DNA from: Gracilariopsis chorda
Lineage: Eukaryota > Rhodophyta > Florideophyceae > Gracilariales > Gracilariaceae
Reading direction: 5' to 3'
Length of the DNA: 64,000 nucleotides
NCBI GenBank assembly: GCA_003194525.1
Contig: NBIV01000328.1
Coordinates: forward strand, 1-64,000
Part shown: piece by piece, positions 45,194 to 54,671 of the stretch
Layout: the number at the start of each line of letters is the position of its first letter
Position numbering within the stretch: position 1 is the stretch's first letter
Translations under genes and position numbers: made by a program
The notes under the pieces: generated by a model
Database searches by the model: none
What the model was told of the DNA's origin: nothing
The model's input: the letters and a program-made list of their open reading frames with translations, nothing else

Positions 45194-45659
45194 TCTTAGC
45201 GACGGTACTTCCCCACCCTATTGGACAACTAGCGGCACACGCCTCACTAGAAGCCCTTCATCCAGCGGCGAACGACTCACTGGTTGTTGATGATAGTTGA
45301 AGTGGCTGAAGGTTGATAGGGGGTGGGGCTTAGATGTTAGTCGATTGTTGAGGTGAGTTCAGAGCGAAGTCCGAAGCTCAGAACCTCCTTTTATAGTGTT
45401 TAGAGCCACTACAAACGAGCCAAATACGCATTTCTACTTGCTAGTTACTCATGTGTGCGTCTAGGTTACTCCATTGGCTTCTAGAGACCTCTGGAGCTAC
45501 ACACTAACCAATAATAAAGCGACAATTTGCGCTAGCATCACTACAATACTGTAGTCTTTGCTGGGCCAACAAAGCGTGCAATGTGCTAGACACTACTGGA
45601 ACATTCTACACGTGTGTTCCAGCAATGTCTGGCACATTCCGCAACATTCGCGACCGACA
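45194..45659 (-). repeat. 5' LTR of Ty3/gypsy element
   Basis: 466 bp; 8 substitutions and no indel against the 3' LTR. Confidence 0.9.
45388..45395 (-). promoter_or_regulatory. TATA box in 5' LTR
   Basis: TATAAAAG on the minus strand in context CACTATAAAAGGAGG, well placed to drive the gag-pol transcript. The same box is in the 3' LTR near 39712-39719. Confidence 0.6.
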
Positions 45660-45745
45660 AATTCGTACTTGTAGGTGAGTTTAGTGCTAATGGAACTATT
45701 GCTGTTCTTTCTAGCATTATTACACGTGTTAAGCATTAGTGTACG

Positions 45746-45927
45746 TGTTACTACGCTGTGCACTGAGAATGTATGTAGTAGGAGAGGCGCCGGAGCACTA
45801 TTTAAGCGCTCGCCGGACGCCCAGTAAAGCCAAGAAGAACCGGCAGGTGTCTGATTGAACTCAAGGGCCTTTCTCCGTCGGCTTCACAGCAGCTTGGATT
45901 AAAGTCTCCCCTTTCAAACAGTTAACA
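45746..45927 (+). repeat. Possible short solo LTR
   Basis: Starts TGTTA and ends TAACA, contains TATTTAAG (about 45800) and ATTAAAG upstream of the end, as an LTR promoter and polyadenylation signal would. No second copy or target duplication is seen in the window, so the call is weak. Confidence 0.25.
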
Positions 45928-47590
45928 GATGTCAAACGGAAATGTTCTCTAACGGTACCTTTGGTACTGGTTAGACAGAAGTTTTATTGTATATATTCTC
46001 ATTGCATAATTCTACATTTTTGCTTTTACAGAATGAGCGTGGCTTCAAAAGAAATAGTACTATTCTATTGTTATCTCATGTGTGTATCGTCTATTATTAG
46101 AGAATAATACTATTGTGTATAGAACTGTGAATGTTTTTAATGGGTCTCGAAACGCTCTGGCCATACGCAAAATTTGATGCTACGAAGCATTCAAGTATGT
46201 ATGCAAGATGTGTGTGAGGTATATCTGTATACAAAGGTTACAAGATGGTCTCAAAGAAGATCACTGGGTTGTAATGGAGAAAACGATGAAAAATAGTTTG
46301 TACCCTTCGGTTCTTACGTGAGTAGGAAGCTATACAAGGTGGTGCTGATATGTTTGTCGCGAACAAGACCTTCCTTATTGGTCCAATGACGGCGGTTTAA
46401 GCTCTTCGCACAACTGAACAGTTGAAACGCCGTATTCTAAGCATTTTCACGGACATTGAGACCGTCACTGAAGAACAATGACCCTAAAGCATGGCTTTTA
46501 AGAGCATAATGGTACGCTCCCAAACATATTCGGGCTGACCATGAGCTTAAAGAGCAGTTTGACAAAGGAGAACAAAGAAACGCTTGCAAAATATTAGAAC
46601 GGATAGAAGAGTTAAATTGGAGGCTAATCATCAGAATCAACAAACTTCTTCGAAGACAGAACAGCCTATATCCAGGACAAAACATATGTCCTCAAATTAC
46701 GAACCTGCAACAGTTTAATCGCAGTAAATCGATAGAGCATCGGTATAGGTCATGACGACATCCATTGGAAAGAAACTATTCACAAAAATAGCATCAATAT
46801 CCGTCACAAGCTACAGGTGAAAACTGCTACTAGTGTGGCCCACTCTGTTTTAGAAGCATTCATTTTTGACCACCGCACGCCAGTTCGTGTCCGCCACACT
46901 AATATGAAACCCACGCTATTTCAGGAAGACCTTTACTAGTCTGGATGACACTAAATAGTAGTCAGATACATATTATGGTCGTCAGCATAACCCAAGCACT
47001 ACTAGAGCCAACTCTCCGTCAAATTTTCCACAGCGCTTCTCGGCAATAGCTTGCAGCCCTGGAAAAAGTTCACGTTCTTTCCACTCTGCATTCAAATTGA
47101 GAGCAGAGCCCTATTAAAAATTCGTCTTTCTGCGCACTGGTTGCCCGTACTGACGTTGCTGCAAGTTTTAAGAAATTATGGGCCTTTGATTTGACAGTTT
47201 GTCAGACACCTTCGCACCACTTACCCCCAATCCTCCATCTGATAATGTCTTTTGAAAGTCATCCCGTTCGTTGTGCGAATAGGCCTATTACTCCTGAATG
47301 GCAGTAGCGTATCTGGAACCCATCTTCTATGAGCTTTTACGTTGGTACATTCTATCTTAGGCGATACAGGTATACAGTTAAAGCAGAATTAAGGTGAGAA
47401 CCCGTGTCATGAAATCAGAGCAATATCACAAGCACAGAGCCCGAACGGGCACTGAAAAAAATAAAATTCAATACAGTGTTTAGTTCTGTCTGACCTTCGG
47501 TCAGCAGGTGTAGCGCAAGAATCAGCGACTGCGTACTTCAATAATGGAAGTATTATCGCCATGGAGCACCTACATAAAATCTGAAGACGT

Positions 47591-47872
47591 TTAATCTATG
47601 AGGAACTGCCTGAGTTTGTCATTCGCGTCCGTTACTGCGGCATCGAAACACTTGCAAATGCACTCGTTGGCTACCGAAACATGTTCATTGTGCACAATGG
47701 GATGACATTTCACCTGCAGAAAATCGAACAGGCATTCACAAGGTGGGCCAAAGAGAAGGGGTCGTGCTTGAAAACGAGAGAAAGAACGTTGGTTGGGATC
47801 TTTGTACGGTGCTGTTCGGGGCAGTTCTCGTTTTGCGGCACCAACACCAGTGACGATTGACACGACCAGCAT
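47591..47872 (-). CDS. Doubtful small ORF, 93 codons
   Basis: ATG at 47872. The start MLVVSIVTGVGAA is hydrophobic and could be a signal-like segment. The body has five Cys (PCECLF, VKCHP, ECICKCF). No family recognised. Overlapping minus frames at 47736-48029 are equally open, so it may be chance. Confidence 0.15.
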   Translation of the reverse strand: MLVVSIVTGVGAAKRELPRTAPYKDPNQRSFSRFQARPLLFGPPCECLFDFLQVKCHPIVHNEHVSVANECICKCFDAAVTDANDKLRQFLID

Positions 47873-49044
47873 GATTGCTACACCGTTGCCACGCAGAGAA
47901 ATAGCTTGAAAGCAGAAAACACGGCCAAGCTTCCAGTGTAATCACGAGGTTGCTTGGATGTATGCCTAGTGATTGGAATTGGTTGATAAGCATCACCTTC
48001 TGCAATAACAATGAAAGCCACAAACACACAATGACAATTTACGCTGTTGTTGTTGAGCAAGTTCCGTCAATATGCCGATTATGGTAAAGGTTTTAATGCA
48101 GTAATAACGCAAATACGAGATTTGGGACGAACTCTAAAGCCGGTCTATGTTTCTTGCAGAAGCATGCGAGGAACGTGAACTTGGGCATGCTTACCTTTTA
48201 TCCAATACCCGCAAGAGAGCTCTGTGAGTGCTTTCAGGGTAGGGCTCAGACAGAGGTGCCTGGCTGCAGATACATAACCACATTATGGGGCCGCTTCCAA
48301 TTACACTAGACGGCACTCAGAAAGAGCTGTAATGTTACTTCCATAGATGCTGTATAACGACAAGTTTGCAATCATTCGTGATGGTTGCTATCCAAACCCT
48401 GTGATGTTAAATGGACTATCTCTCGTTTGAGCTAGATACAAACTGCTGCTCGCACATTTTCATCAAACCTTAAGAATCACGGGTGGCGCCCCCTAGGCGC
48501 ATATGCGCCCTCAAGAGGGTATCACCCACCGCATTACTGTAATGTCCATCACAATAGTGTCAGCTGAAACGAAAAGCTTGGATACCGTGGTTCCAGATAA
48601 TCTGGACATTCTAAGCACTCTTTAACAACTGTTTAGTGTCACGTCGAGTAAAGAGTTTTTATAAATTAGGAAGAAGTTTGATGATTGGTGAAGTACCGCA
48701 CGTGAGTAGATAAACTACATAGCGATTTGACTTGCACCCTGCCAGGAGATACTCGCCCAAACTTTCCGTTAGATGTAACTAATGGAGAGAATTAAAAATG
48801 CTGGTCCGTTTTTATGTTGACCACCAGAGGTAAAAGACGAAGATATTTCGATCTTATTCATCGTGTAACGTTTCAACTTCAGTTCAATTTCACAGTTTTC
48901 GGCTTCCGCTCATTCCGACTTGCCGCCGTAATCAACAGTCGCAAAACTGTTATTATTTTCTAACCTAATGGCTGATGGGCTGCGGAATACGAAACAACGT
49001 AGGCTTTTACGCTTACACCATTGATATTACAACGGCGGTTGAAC

Positions 49045-49226
49045 CAGGGGCGTATTTGTGACTCACTATTTTGCCATAATGGGGAATGTGACTGACTACC
49101 TCGGCAAATGAAGTAGTCATCATCCTATTTTTTGATTATTATTGAAGGTTTTTGACTACCAATTTTGGAAAAGTATTGACTAGTGACTACATCCTGTGGC
49201 AAAATAGTTAGTCAAATACGCGCCTG
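49045..49226. mobile_element. hAT-type MITE, copy 1
   Basis: 182 bp. Terminal inverted repeats CAGGGGCGTATTTG ... CAAATACGCGCCTG continue inward (ACTATTTTGCCA / TGGCAAAATAG). Flanking octamers GGTTGAAC and GATTGAGC agree at 6 of 8 positions, as an old 8-bp target duplication would. It matches the copy at 54264 over its length. Too short to encode anything. Confidence 0.85.
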
Positions 49227-50791
49227 GATTGAGCTGCTCACAGACTCAATTGAACAAAATTTGTACGAGTGCATCATTTTTGCCAGCTACTCATCTCTTG
49301 CCTTTTTAAAGTTGCGGCTACTTGGCCTTTCAGTTATTATTCTCTTGAATTTTGTTCTTTGTTCCTTTTGCCATTTCCATTTTGTATCTTGCTCTCTCTT
49401 TTTCACTTTTCTATAGAGCCAGAAAGCATGATCACATCTGAATGAGTACCTTCAAACACAAGAGTGTTCTACTACGTCAGCTTTTTGAGAGCGATAAAAT
49501 AGAACAGTCAAATTCTGACGCGGTTTTACATGGTGCAAGTGGTTGAGACCGTGGCGTGGGCATTAGAACAGTTTCAAAGTAAAAGAAAGATTCTTAGCTG
49601 TAGCTCAAGAAGAGGTGAAGCATTCTTTTCTGGGCGGTAGATGATGGGGTCAGTGGGAGGTAATAGAAGCAACTGGGAGTGGTTGGCGGTCGTACTGAAA
49701 ATGAATTGAAGGACGACCGTCATGGCTTGGCTCGGCGGCGCGGACGCGGATGGTGTGAATGGGAGCGCCGCATGCGTGAGGGAAGAGATTTCTTGACAGA
49801 AAAAACTTACTTGGTGATGGGTGAGTGGCAGAAGACGGTGTGTGCACCGTGACGGGGTGAAGTGTTTGAGTGGCTGAGTGGAAAAGTGGCCGAAAGGCGG
49901 TCGCCGAAGGGTGCACCGCTCGCTGAGATGGGTCAAATCCTGCGTCTGATTGGCTGAGAGCGTACTTCTTTTACTACCCTGTGGGTCGTTCCTGAAAATA
50001 CACTTTGGTATTTGCAGATTCAGTCAAACCTTTGGGAGGTGTGGCCATGCTGGGTAAGTCGCAGGCGAAGAGTGAGGGAGCTCAGTACAAGTATCGCTGG
50101 ACAAGCTCGCATCAGTTTCTGGCCGGACACAAACAGTATAGCGACGTAGACAAGGGATGGGGAACGAAGAGGGACGTTAATGCCGTTCTGTGTCGCGTTG
50201 TCCTCTCTCCCCGCGCCGGACGAGGCCGATGTTGGTGTATTTATCTCTTTTTAGGGCCTCGCAGGGCGGTCTGTGAGTCCCAAAGTGCTTGAAGAGTCGG
50301 GGAGCGGCGCGAGGTCGCGGCGAGGGCTGAGTGCTTGCGCGAGCTGTAAAAGCCGTGCTGCAGCCGGATGTAACAACCCCCACTGGTGCGGAAATCGAGC
50401 TGAGTTGTCCAGCGCTCGGGAAACATCGTGCCGAGCAACCAAGAGCTAGTGCTCATACGCTTTCGTAGTGCGCATCATGGCTCACTGTCACACGAATAAC
50501 AGCTCAAGACGTTTGGCGAGGTGGTCCGTAAGCTCCAACATGCCATGTACCGAGTGTGGTACAAATCGCTCACTGGCGGCGCCGCCGCCATGCGCAGCCT
50601 ATGCTACCACACAGATTTCGGTCCATTTACCCCAAGACTTAAGTTACAAGCCGGATTTGAGCACCCCTCTGTAGCAGAAGGTTGCTGCGTTAATGGGTTA
50701 GCGGTAACTGCTAGCCGCTATCCTTCGAAGGGTGGTACTAGCAAGGGTAGCCCTGCCTTTGGTGCTTGTCTGATCTCCTGGAAAACCCCGC
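49227..50791. other. Gene-poor stretch
   Basis: Short, low-quality frames on both strands (for example 49574-49936 minus, 50005-50292 plus) with no recognised motif. Contains the dispersed repeat at 50083-50141. Confidence 0.45.
50083..50141 (+). repeat. Dispersed repeat, copy 1
   Basis: Shares GAGCTCA, AAGTATCGCTGGACAAGCTC and TCTGGCCGG blocks with the reverse-strand copies at 59922-60006 and 60267-60345. Confidence 0.75.
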
Positions 50792-51322
50792 TCATTCCTG
50801 CATGACATTTTCCTGACTGTCCAAGTTTCCCAACACTCCCTCTGCAATGTACGGCGCATCAAACAACTCAAAAAGGGACTGCTGTTGCTTCGAAGTGAGC
50901 TTGGAGAACCCACCAATGAGACCAGTACACGAGTTAGCGCCACATTCACACTGAAAAGGATGGCTGAAACACCAGTCCGAGGTGTTGTAATTGAATCCCA
51001 CACTTTCACCACCCGAAATGTTCCTCAATGCAACGAGTTTAACCAACACACGCTCCGCATTTGAAGAGTCCGCAGCTACCGGTACTATGGCGATGCCGCA
51101 GTTCGGTTCACACATGTGTTCTGCGAGTTTAAGTATACCGCCTTCGAACGTGTGTGCGTGCTTGGACGGTGTATACTGAACTGAATGCATACTCGCCCGA
51201 TCCAAAATTTCAGCTTGTTCCTCGATAATCACCGCTCCTCGTCGAATGTGCTGATCCGCTACGAGAACAAGGCCCTTTTTCTCATCGTGACGGGGAGTCA
51301 CCAAGGTAATACCGGAAGTCAT
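50792..51322 (-). CDS. SET-domain protein with post-SET motif (putative lysine methyltransferase)
   Basis: 176 residues from the first ATG (51322); the frame extends upstream to 51400 but only from GTG. SET-domain proteins transfer methyl groups from S-adenosylmethionine to lysines. Seen: GLVLVADQHIRRGAVI (SET start), AEHMCEPNCGIAI (where the family has NHSCxPN; Asn-His is replaced by His-Met), VALRNISGGESVGFNYNTSD, and post-SET FQCECGANSCTGLIGGFSKL with three of the Cys that bind zinc. The altered NH motif and small size make catalysis uncertain. It is convergent with nothing nearby; GhrA-like and oxidase genes follow. A hairpin lies about 195 bp upstream of its ATG. Confidence 0.75.
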   Translation of the reverse strand: MTSGITLVTPRHDEKKGLVLVADQHIRRGAVIIEEQAEILDRASMHSVQYTPSKHAHTFEGGILKLAEHMCEPNCGIAIVPVAADSSNAERVLVKLVALRNISGGESVGFNYNTSDWCFSHPFQCECGANSCTGLIGGFSKLTSKQQQSLFELFDAPYIAEGVLGNLDSQENVMQE

Positions 51323-52455
51323 TGTAGTTTGAAGAACGCGTGGAACTATGCAAGCCCCTTCTCTAAGTGAGTACACCGCTCGTGCAGGTGGTGTGGACAC
51401 GCTTTCTCAGGTCATGTCGCACTTCAGCAACGTCTTTTATACGCCGCAATGTCATGGCGCAAAAGCTTTTGTTCACGTGATTTCTCGTGATTCCTGAAAC
51501 TTCCAGTGCCTATTGCCCCCGGCTGCAGCGCGTGTTCAACGCGCGCAAGCATCCAGCGCGCGTTGACCACGCGCTGCAGCCGGGGCGCCGCGATCTCGCG
51601 CAGCTCCCCAGGGCTCCTCGGGCGCCCTAGGACCTACAGAGCACCCCACAAGTCCTTACAAGATATAATACTGTAAAACGAGCGTTGGCCTCGTTCGGCG
51701 CGGGGAGAAAGGACAACCCAACACAGAACGGCAGGTTGCGTCTCTGTTTGTCCCCCGTTCCTTGCCTACGTCCCTGTATGTGCCAAAGCGTTTGAGGAAA
51801 CAAATTACCCTTGTTTTATATTAATAGTTTTGGCGGCTGCTTATCATAACTCGTCCGGAGTTCAGATCGCTGCACATCGCCAGCAATAACGACTGACATC
51901 ATCAGCAGATACTTGAGCGTCACCGTGGGGTGTCTCATCATCGGAAACTGTTTTGTTGTTCCCGGTCACGGATTTTTGGTGCCATTGGTACGGGCTAACT
52001 TTAAGCTCAACTACTTCCGCTGACATGACCTCGTGCAGCTCGCGCTGCTCCGAGGATGGGCTAAAATAAACTCCTGAGTCGCGCTTGGCACCGCATGCCA
52101 AGTGCAGGGGACAGTGACGAGGAAGGAAGACTTCTCACTGCAACTTTTCCGCTTTGACGGACCCTGTGCGCTGCGCAAAATGTCCGATCATCCAATAAAA
52201 ACCCCTAAAAAACCCGTTGTGTTGACGAGCTTGTGCAGACACATATGCACTCGACCAAAAATTTGTCCGTCTCACATGGAGCGGGGCCGAGTTTTTTCGG
52301 TCCCATGTCCCGAGATCTGCACTCGCTCGCCAACATAACTCCTATGTGGCTTCCGTGTCGAGCGCTGTTCAACTTCAGAGATGGTCATCGTGATTCTCTT
52401 TCGTTCTCTGAAAAACAATTGAAGACATATCAGTGGCTGGAATCACTCTCAGTGT
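51323..52455. other. Intergenic region between SET and GhrA-like genes
   Basis: Upstream region of the SET gene, with the long hairpin at 51517-51585. No coding region recognised; frames at 51862-52517 are short and unremarkable. Confidence 0.55.
51517..51585. repeat. 29-bp-stem hairpin upstream of the SET gene
   Basis: Arms 51517-51545 and 51557-51585 pair at 28 of 29 positions (one T/G difference) around an 11-nt loop. GC-rich (CCCCGGCTGCAGCGCG...). It could be a cruciform, a small-RNA precursor or a minimal fold-back transposon. Confidence 0.85.
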
Positions 52456-53424
52456 TTAATATCCAATCTGGCGGTCTAGGGTTGGGAAAGGTTGCTCGCC
52501 ACGTTCAAGTCTTCTAATATTATCAACCACACTCTTCACCGACGATCGTACGAACGGTCGGCCGGATACATGAGGCGTGATGACAACTTTGTCTTCTGAC
52601 CAGAATGGTGAATTGGGAGGCAGCGGTTCTTCCTGAAAAACATCAAGAACAGCTGCTCTGAGACGTCCATTACGGAGCGCATCGAGAACAGCTCCATCAA
52701 CAACTGAATCGCCACGTCCCATGTTGATAAAAATAGCCCCAGGGCGCAGTTTGCCTAGTAGAGATGCGTCGACTATTCCACGGGTTTCATCCGTCAAAGG
52801 AAGAACGTTTACAACCGCATTGCATTCTGCCGCGAACAAATTAATGTGCTCTTGCGAAAACGATTGTACAGATTTGTATCCTCGCCCAGATCGACTCAAA
52901 GCCAACACACGATAGCCCATTGCTAGCAAAGCATCGCAAACTGCACGTCCTGCAAAGCCCATTCCCATCACTCCAACGGCAAATTGACTCCTGTCAACGT
53001 ATTCCGGACACTTCCTCCACACACCGTAAGCCTGTAGGCGGAGATACTGGTCGAAACAAAAATGATAGTGCATGACCCAATGTAGCGCATAAGCACCCAT
53101 ATCGCGCGCGACTTTGTCATCTACAAGTCGAACGATAGGAATGTGGGAAGCAAAGGTGTTCAAGTCCTTCAGATGGTCTGTACCTGCGCCAAGAAGTAAT
53201 ACAGCACGAAGCTTCGGTAGCTTTGCCAACTCGCTGAATGGTATAGTCCACATGACGACGAATTCAACTTGCTCAAGATCATTTCTTACTCCGTCCTTTG
53301 GTCCCGTGGACGCTTCCCATACCACAATGCTGCGCTCTGGCATGAGCTCATTAAAAACAATCTTCCAATCCACATCGCCGCTTTCTTCGCACTGAGACCA
53401 CTCGAGTAATATTGTTCCGACCAT
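52456..53424 (-). CDS. GhrA-like D-2-hydroxyacid dehydrogenase (glyoxylate/hydroxypyruvate reductase type)
   Basis: 322 residues from ATG 53424 (the frame continues upstream to a GTG at 53499, so an N-terminal extension cannot be excluded). The length matches bacterial GhrA (~312). Enzymes of this family reduce 2-oxoacids such as glyoxylate or hydroxypyruvate with NAD(P)H. Seen: LRAVLLLGAGTDHL, cofactor loop VGVMGMGFAGRAVCDALL (GxGxxG), VNVLPLTDETRGIVD, FINMGRGDSVVDGAVLDAL (active-site Arg), AAVLDVFQEEPLPPNSPFW (Glu) and VVITPHVSG (His). All three catalytic residues are present. No intron. In algae such enzymes often work in photorespiratory or serine metabolism; location and substrate are not determinable here. 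Confidence 0.88.
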   Translation of the reverse strand: MVGTILLEWSQCEESGDVDWKIVFNELMPERSIVVWEASTGPKDGVRNDLEQVEFVVMWTIPFSELAKLPKLRAVLLLGAGTDHLKDLNTFASHIPIVRLVDDKVARDMGAYALHWVMHYHFCFDQYLRLQAYGVWRKCPEYVDRSQFAVGVMGMGFAGRAVCDALLAMGYRVLALSRSGRGYKSVQSFSQEHINLFAAECNAVVNVLPLTDETRGIVDASLLGKLRPGAIFINMGRGDSVVDGAVLDALRNGRLRAAVLDVFQEEPLPPNSPFWSEDKVVITPHVSGRPFVRSSVKSVVDNIRRLERGEQPFPTLDRQIGY

Positions 53425-54263
53425 GAAGGACGTAGTTATGGGTTTCGCAGACCTCGCAGAAGTGCTTCGAGTCTTGTGCGTACAAGAAATGACCAGCACT
53501 CGTTTGCGAAAGTGTAATGTTGATAACTTTTTTTCTCTCGCGATGTTAATCTGAATTCGAGCACCAATTCAACCCTCAACTAAACATAAAAATTCTAGAG
53601 CACCATGTAGAGTTACGTGCAACGTGATTTGAAAATGTACCGACAACAGGTATTCCCTCGGTCGTAGAAGATCTCGGAACACTGGCAAACAGGCTTGGGG
53701 ACCAATCAATCTCATAAGAGTGACCCTGCAATTTCCCTCACAATGTGTGGCGCTGAGGGAACGATCGAGAGCTCTTCTTTTCCTGTCACTCACGTATATT
53801 GCCACCTACATTCCCTGCACCTGCATGATATCCAACAGATAGGATCTCCAGACTCCCACACAACCACACACCAAGCTTTTGAGTCGAAAGTGTAGTTAAC
53901 GGGGTGGGTCAGCTCAGCCTATGGGCTGAGCCACAGTTCATGTATGCTTTTGTAATTAATGTTTCGACTGTCCAAACATCAGTTACCCAAGACCCGAATT
54001 GTATAGAGGCATTGAGAGCACGGGAATACAACGTGATTTCTTCCTCTTAATTGTGGGCATAGGGTAGAGTTGGACATGGTTGCTCAGGGGGGCTTTTTTC
54101 CGGAGCGCACAGACAGGAGAACGAGGAGCGATTGAATCTCTGGGCTTCTTCCCCTCGCTTCCCCGGGCCGGTCGAGTCCCGGCCCAATTTATTGTATAGT
54201 AAAGTTAAATACTCGAAGTATCTTTCGTCAGCAGCGCGAGCAGCGCGCCGAGCTCACTGAGAT
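53425..54263. other. Intergenic region between GhrA-like gene and MITE 2
   Basis: No coding region. Contains small hairpins GCTCAGCC-TATG-GGCTGAGC (53912-53931) and GGGCCGG/CCGGCCC (about 54163-54183). The latter is followed by an AT-rich tract. Confidence 0.5.
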
Positions 54264-54448
54264 CAGAGGCGTATTTGTGACTGACTATTTTGCCAGAATG
54301 GGAAATGTGACTGACTACCTTGGCAAAAGAAGTAGTCATAATCCTTTTTTTTGATTATTATTGAAGGTTTTTGACTACCAATTTTGGAAAAGTATTGACT
54401 ATTGACTACTTCATGTGGCAAAATAGGTAATGACAAATACGCCCCTGA
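54264..54448. mobile_element. hAT-type MITE, copy 2
   Basis: 185 bp with ends CAGAGGCGTATTTG ... CAAATACGCCCCTG and a perfect 8-bp target duplication ACTGAGAT (54256-54263 and 54449-54456). Eight-bp duplications and CAG-starting inverted repeats are typical of hAT elements. About 90% alike to copy 1 by eye. It lies about 220 bp upstream of the oxidase ATG. Confidence 0.92.
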
Positions 54449-54671
54449 CTGAGATACATCTAAGTAGTCAGCAATCGTAGTGATAAGACGTCCTAATAGG
54501 ACAGGCTGTTACAGGGCAACAGCTTTCTATTACTAAAGCTGAAGGAGCGTTTTCCGTAAAAGCTTTCTCTCTTCACGAAGTTCAATATCATGATTGTCTA
54601 ATTTTGCTTGAGTCCTCCGTAAAGTGTGCGGTTCCAAAGCTTGCAGGCGTTTCCTTGTACAACATCGCTCA

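Larger units (their letters stand above)
39518..45659 (-). mobile_element. Ty3/gypsy retrotransposon with intact gag-pol
   Basis: 6.1-kb element in minus orientation: 5' LTR 45194-45659, leader, single gag-pol ORF 44611-40028, 3' LTR 39518-39983. LTRs have equal length (466 bp) and differ at 8 positions by eye (1.7%). With an uninterrupted 1.5-kb-codon ORF and a TATA box, it may be recently active. Outside flanks (ATGCT on the left, AATTC on the right) do not show a matching 5-bp duplication, so the present flanks may have been rearranged. It abuts the chromovirus fragment at 39003-39510. Confidence 0.92.
45660..49044. other. Long gene-poor stretch
   Basis: 3.4 kb without a recognised gene. 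It contains a possible solo LTR (45746-45927), an imperfect inverted repeat AATAGTACTATTCT / AGAATAATACTATT near 46050-46125, a GGCGCATATGCGCC palindrome near 48496, and a doubtful Cys-containing ORF on the minus strand (47591-47872). Confidence 0.45.

Noticed and set aside
49574-49936. 120-codon minus-strand ORF
   Set aside because: Ser/Pro/Leu-rich, overlapped by another open frame, no recognised domain and no conservation evidence in the window.
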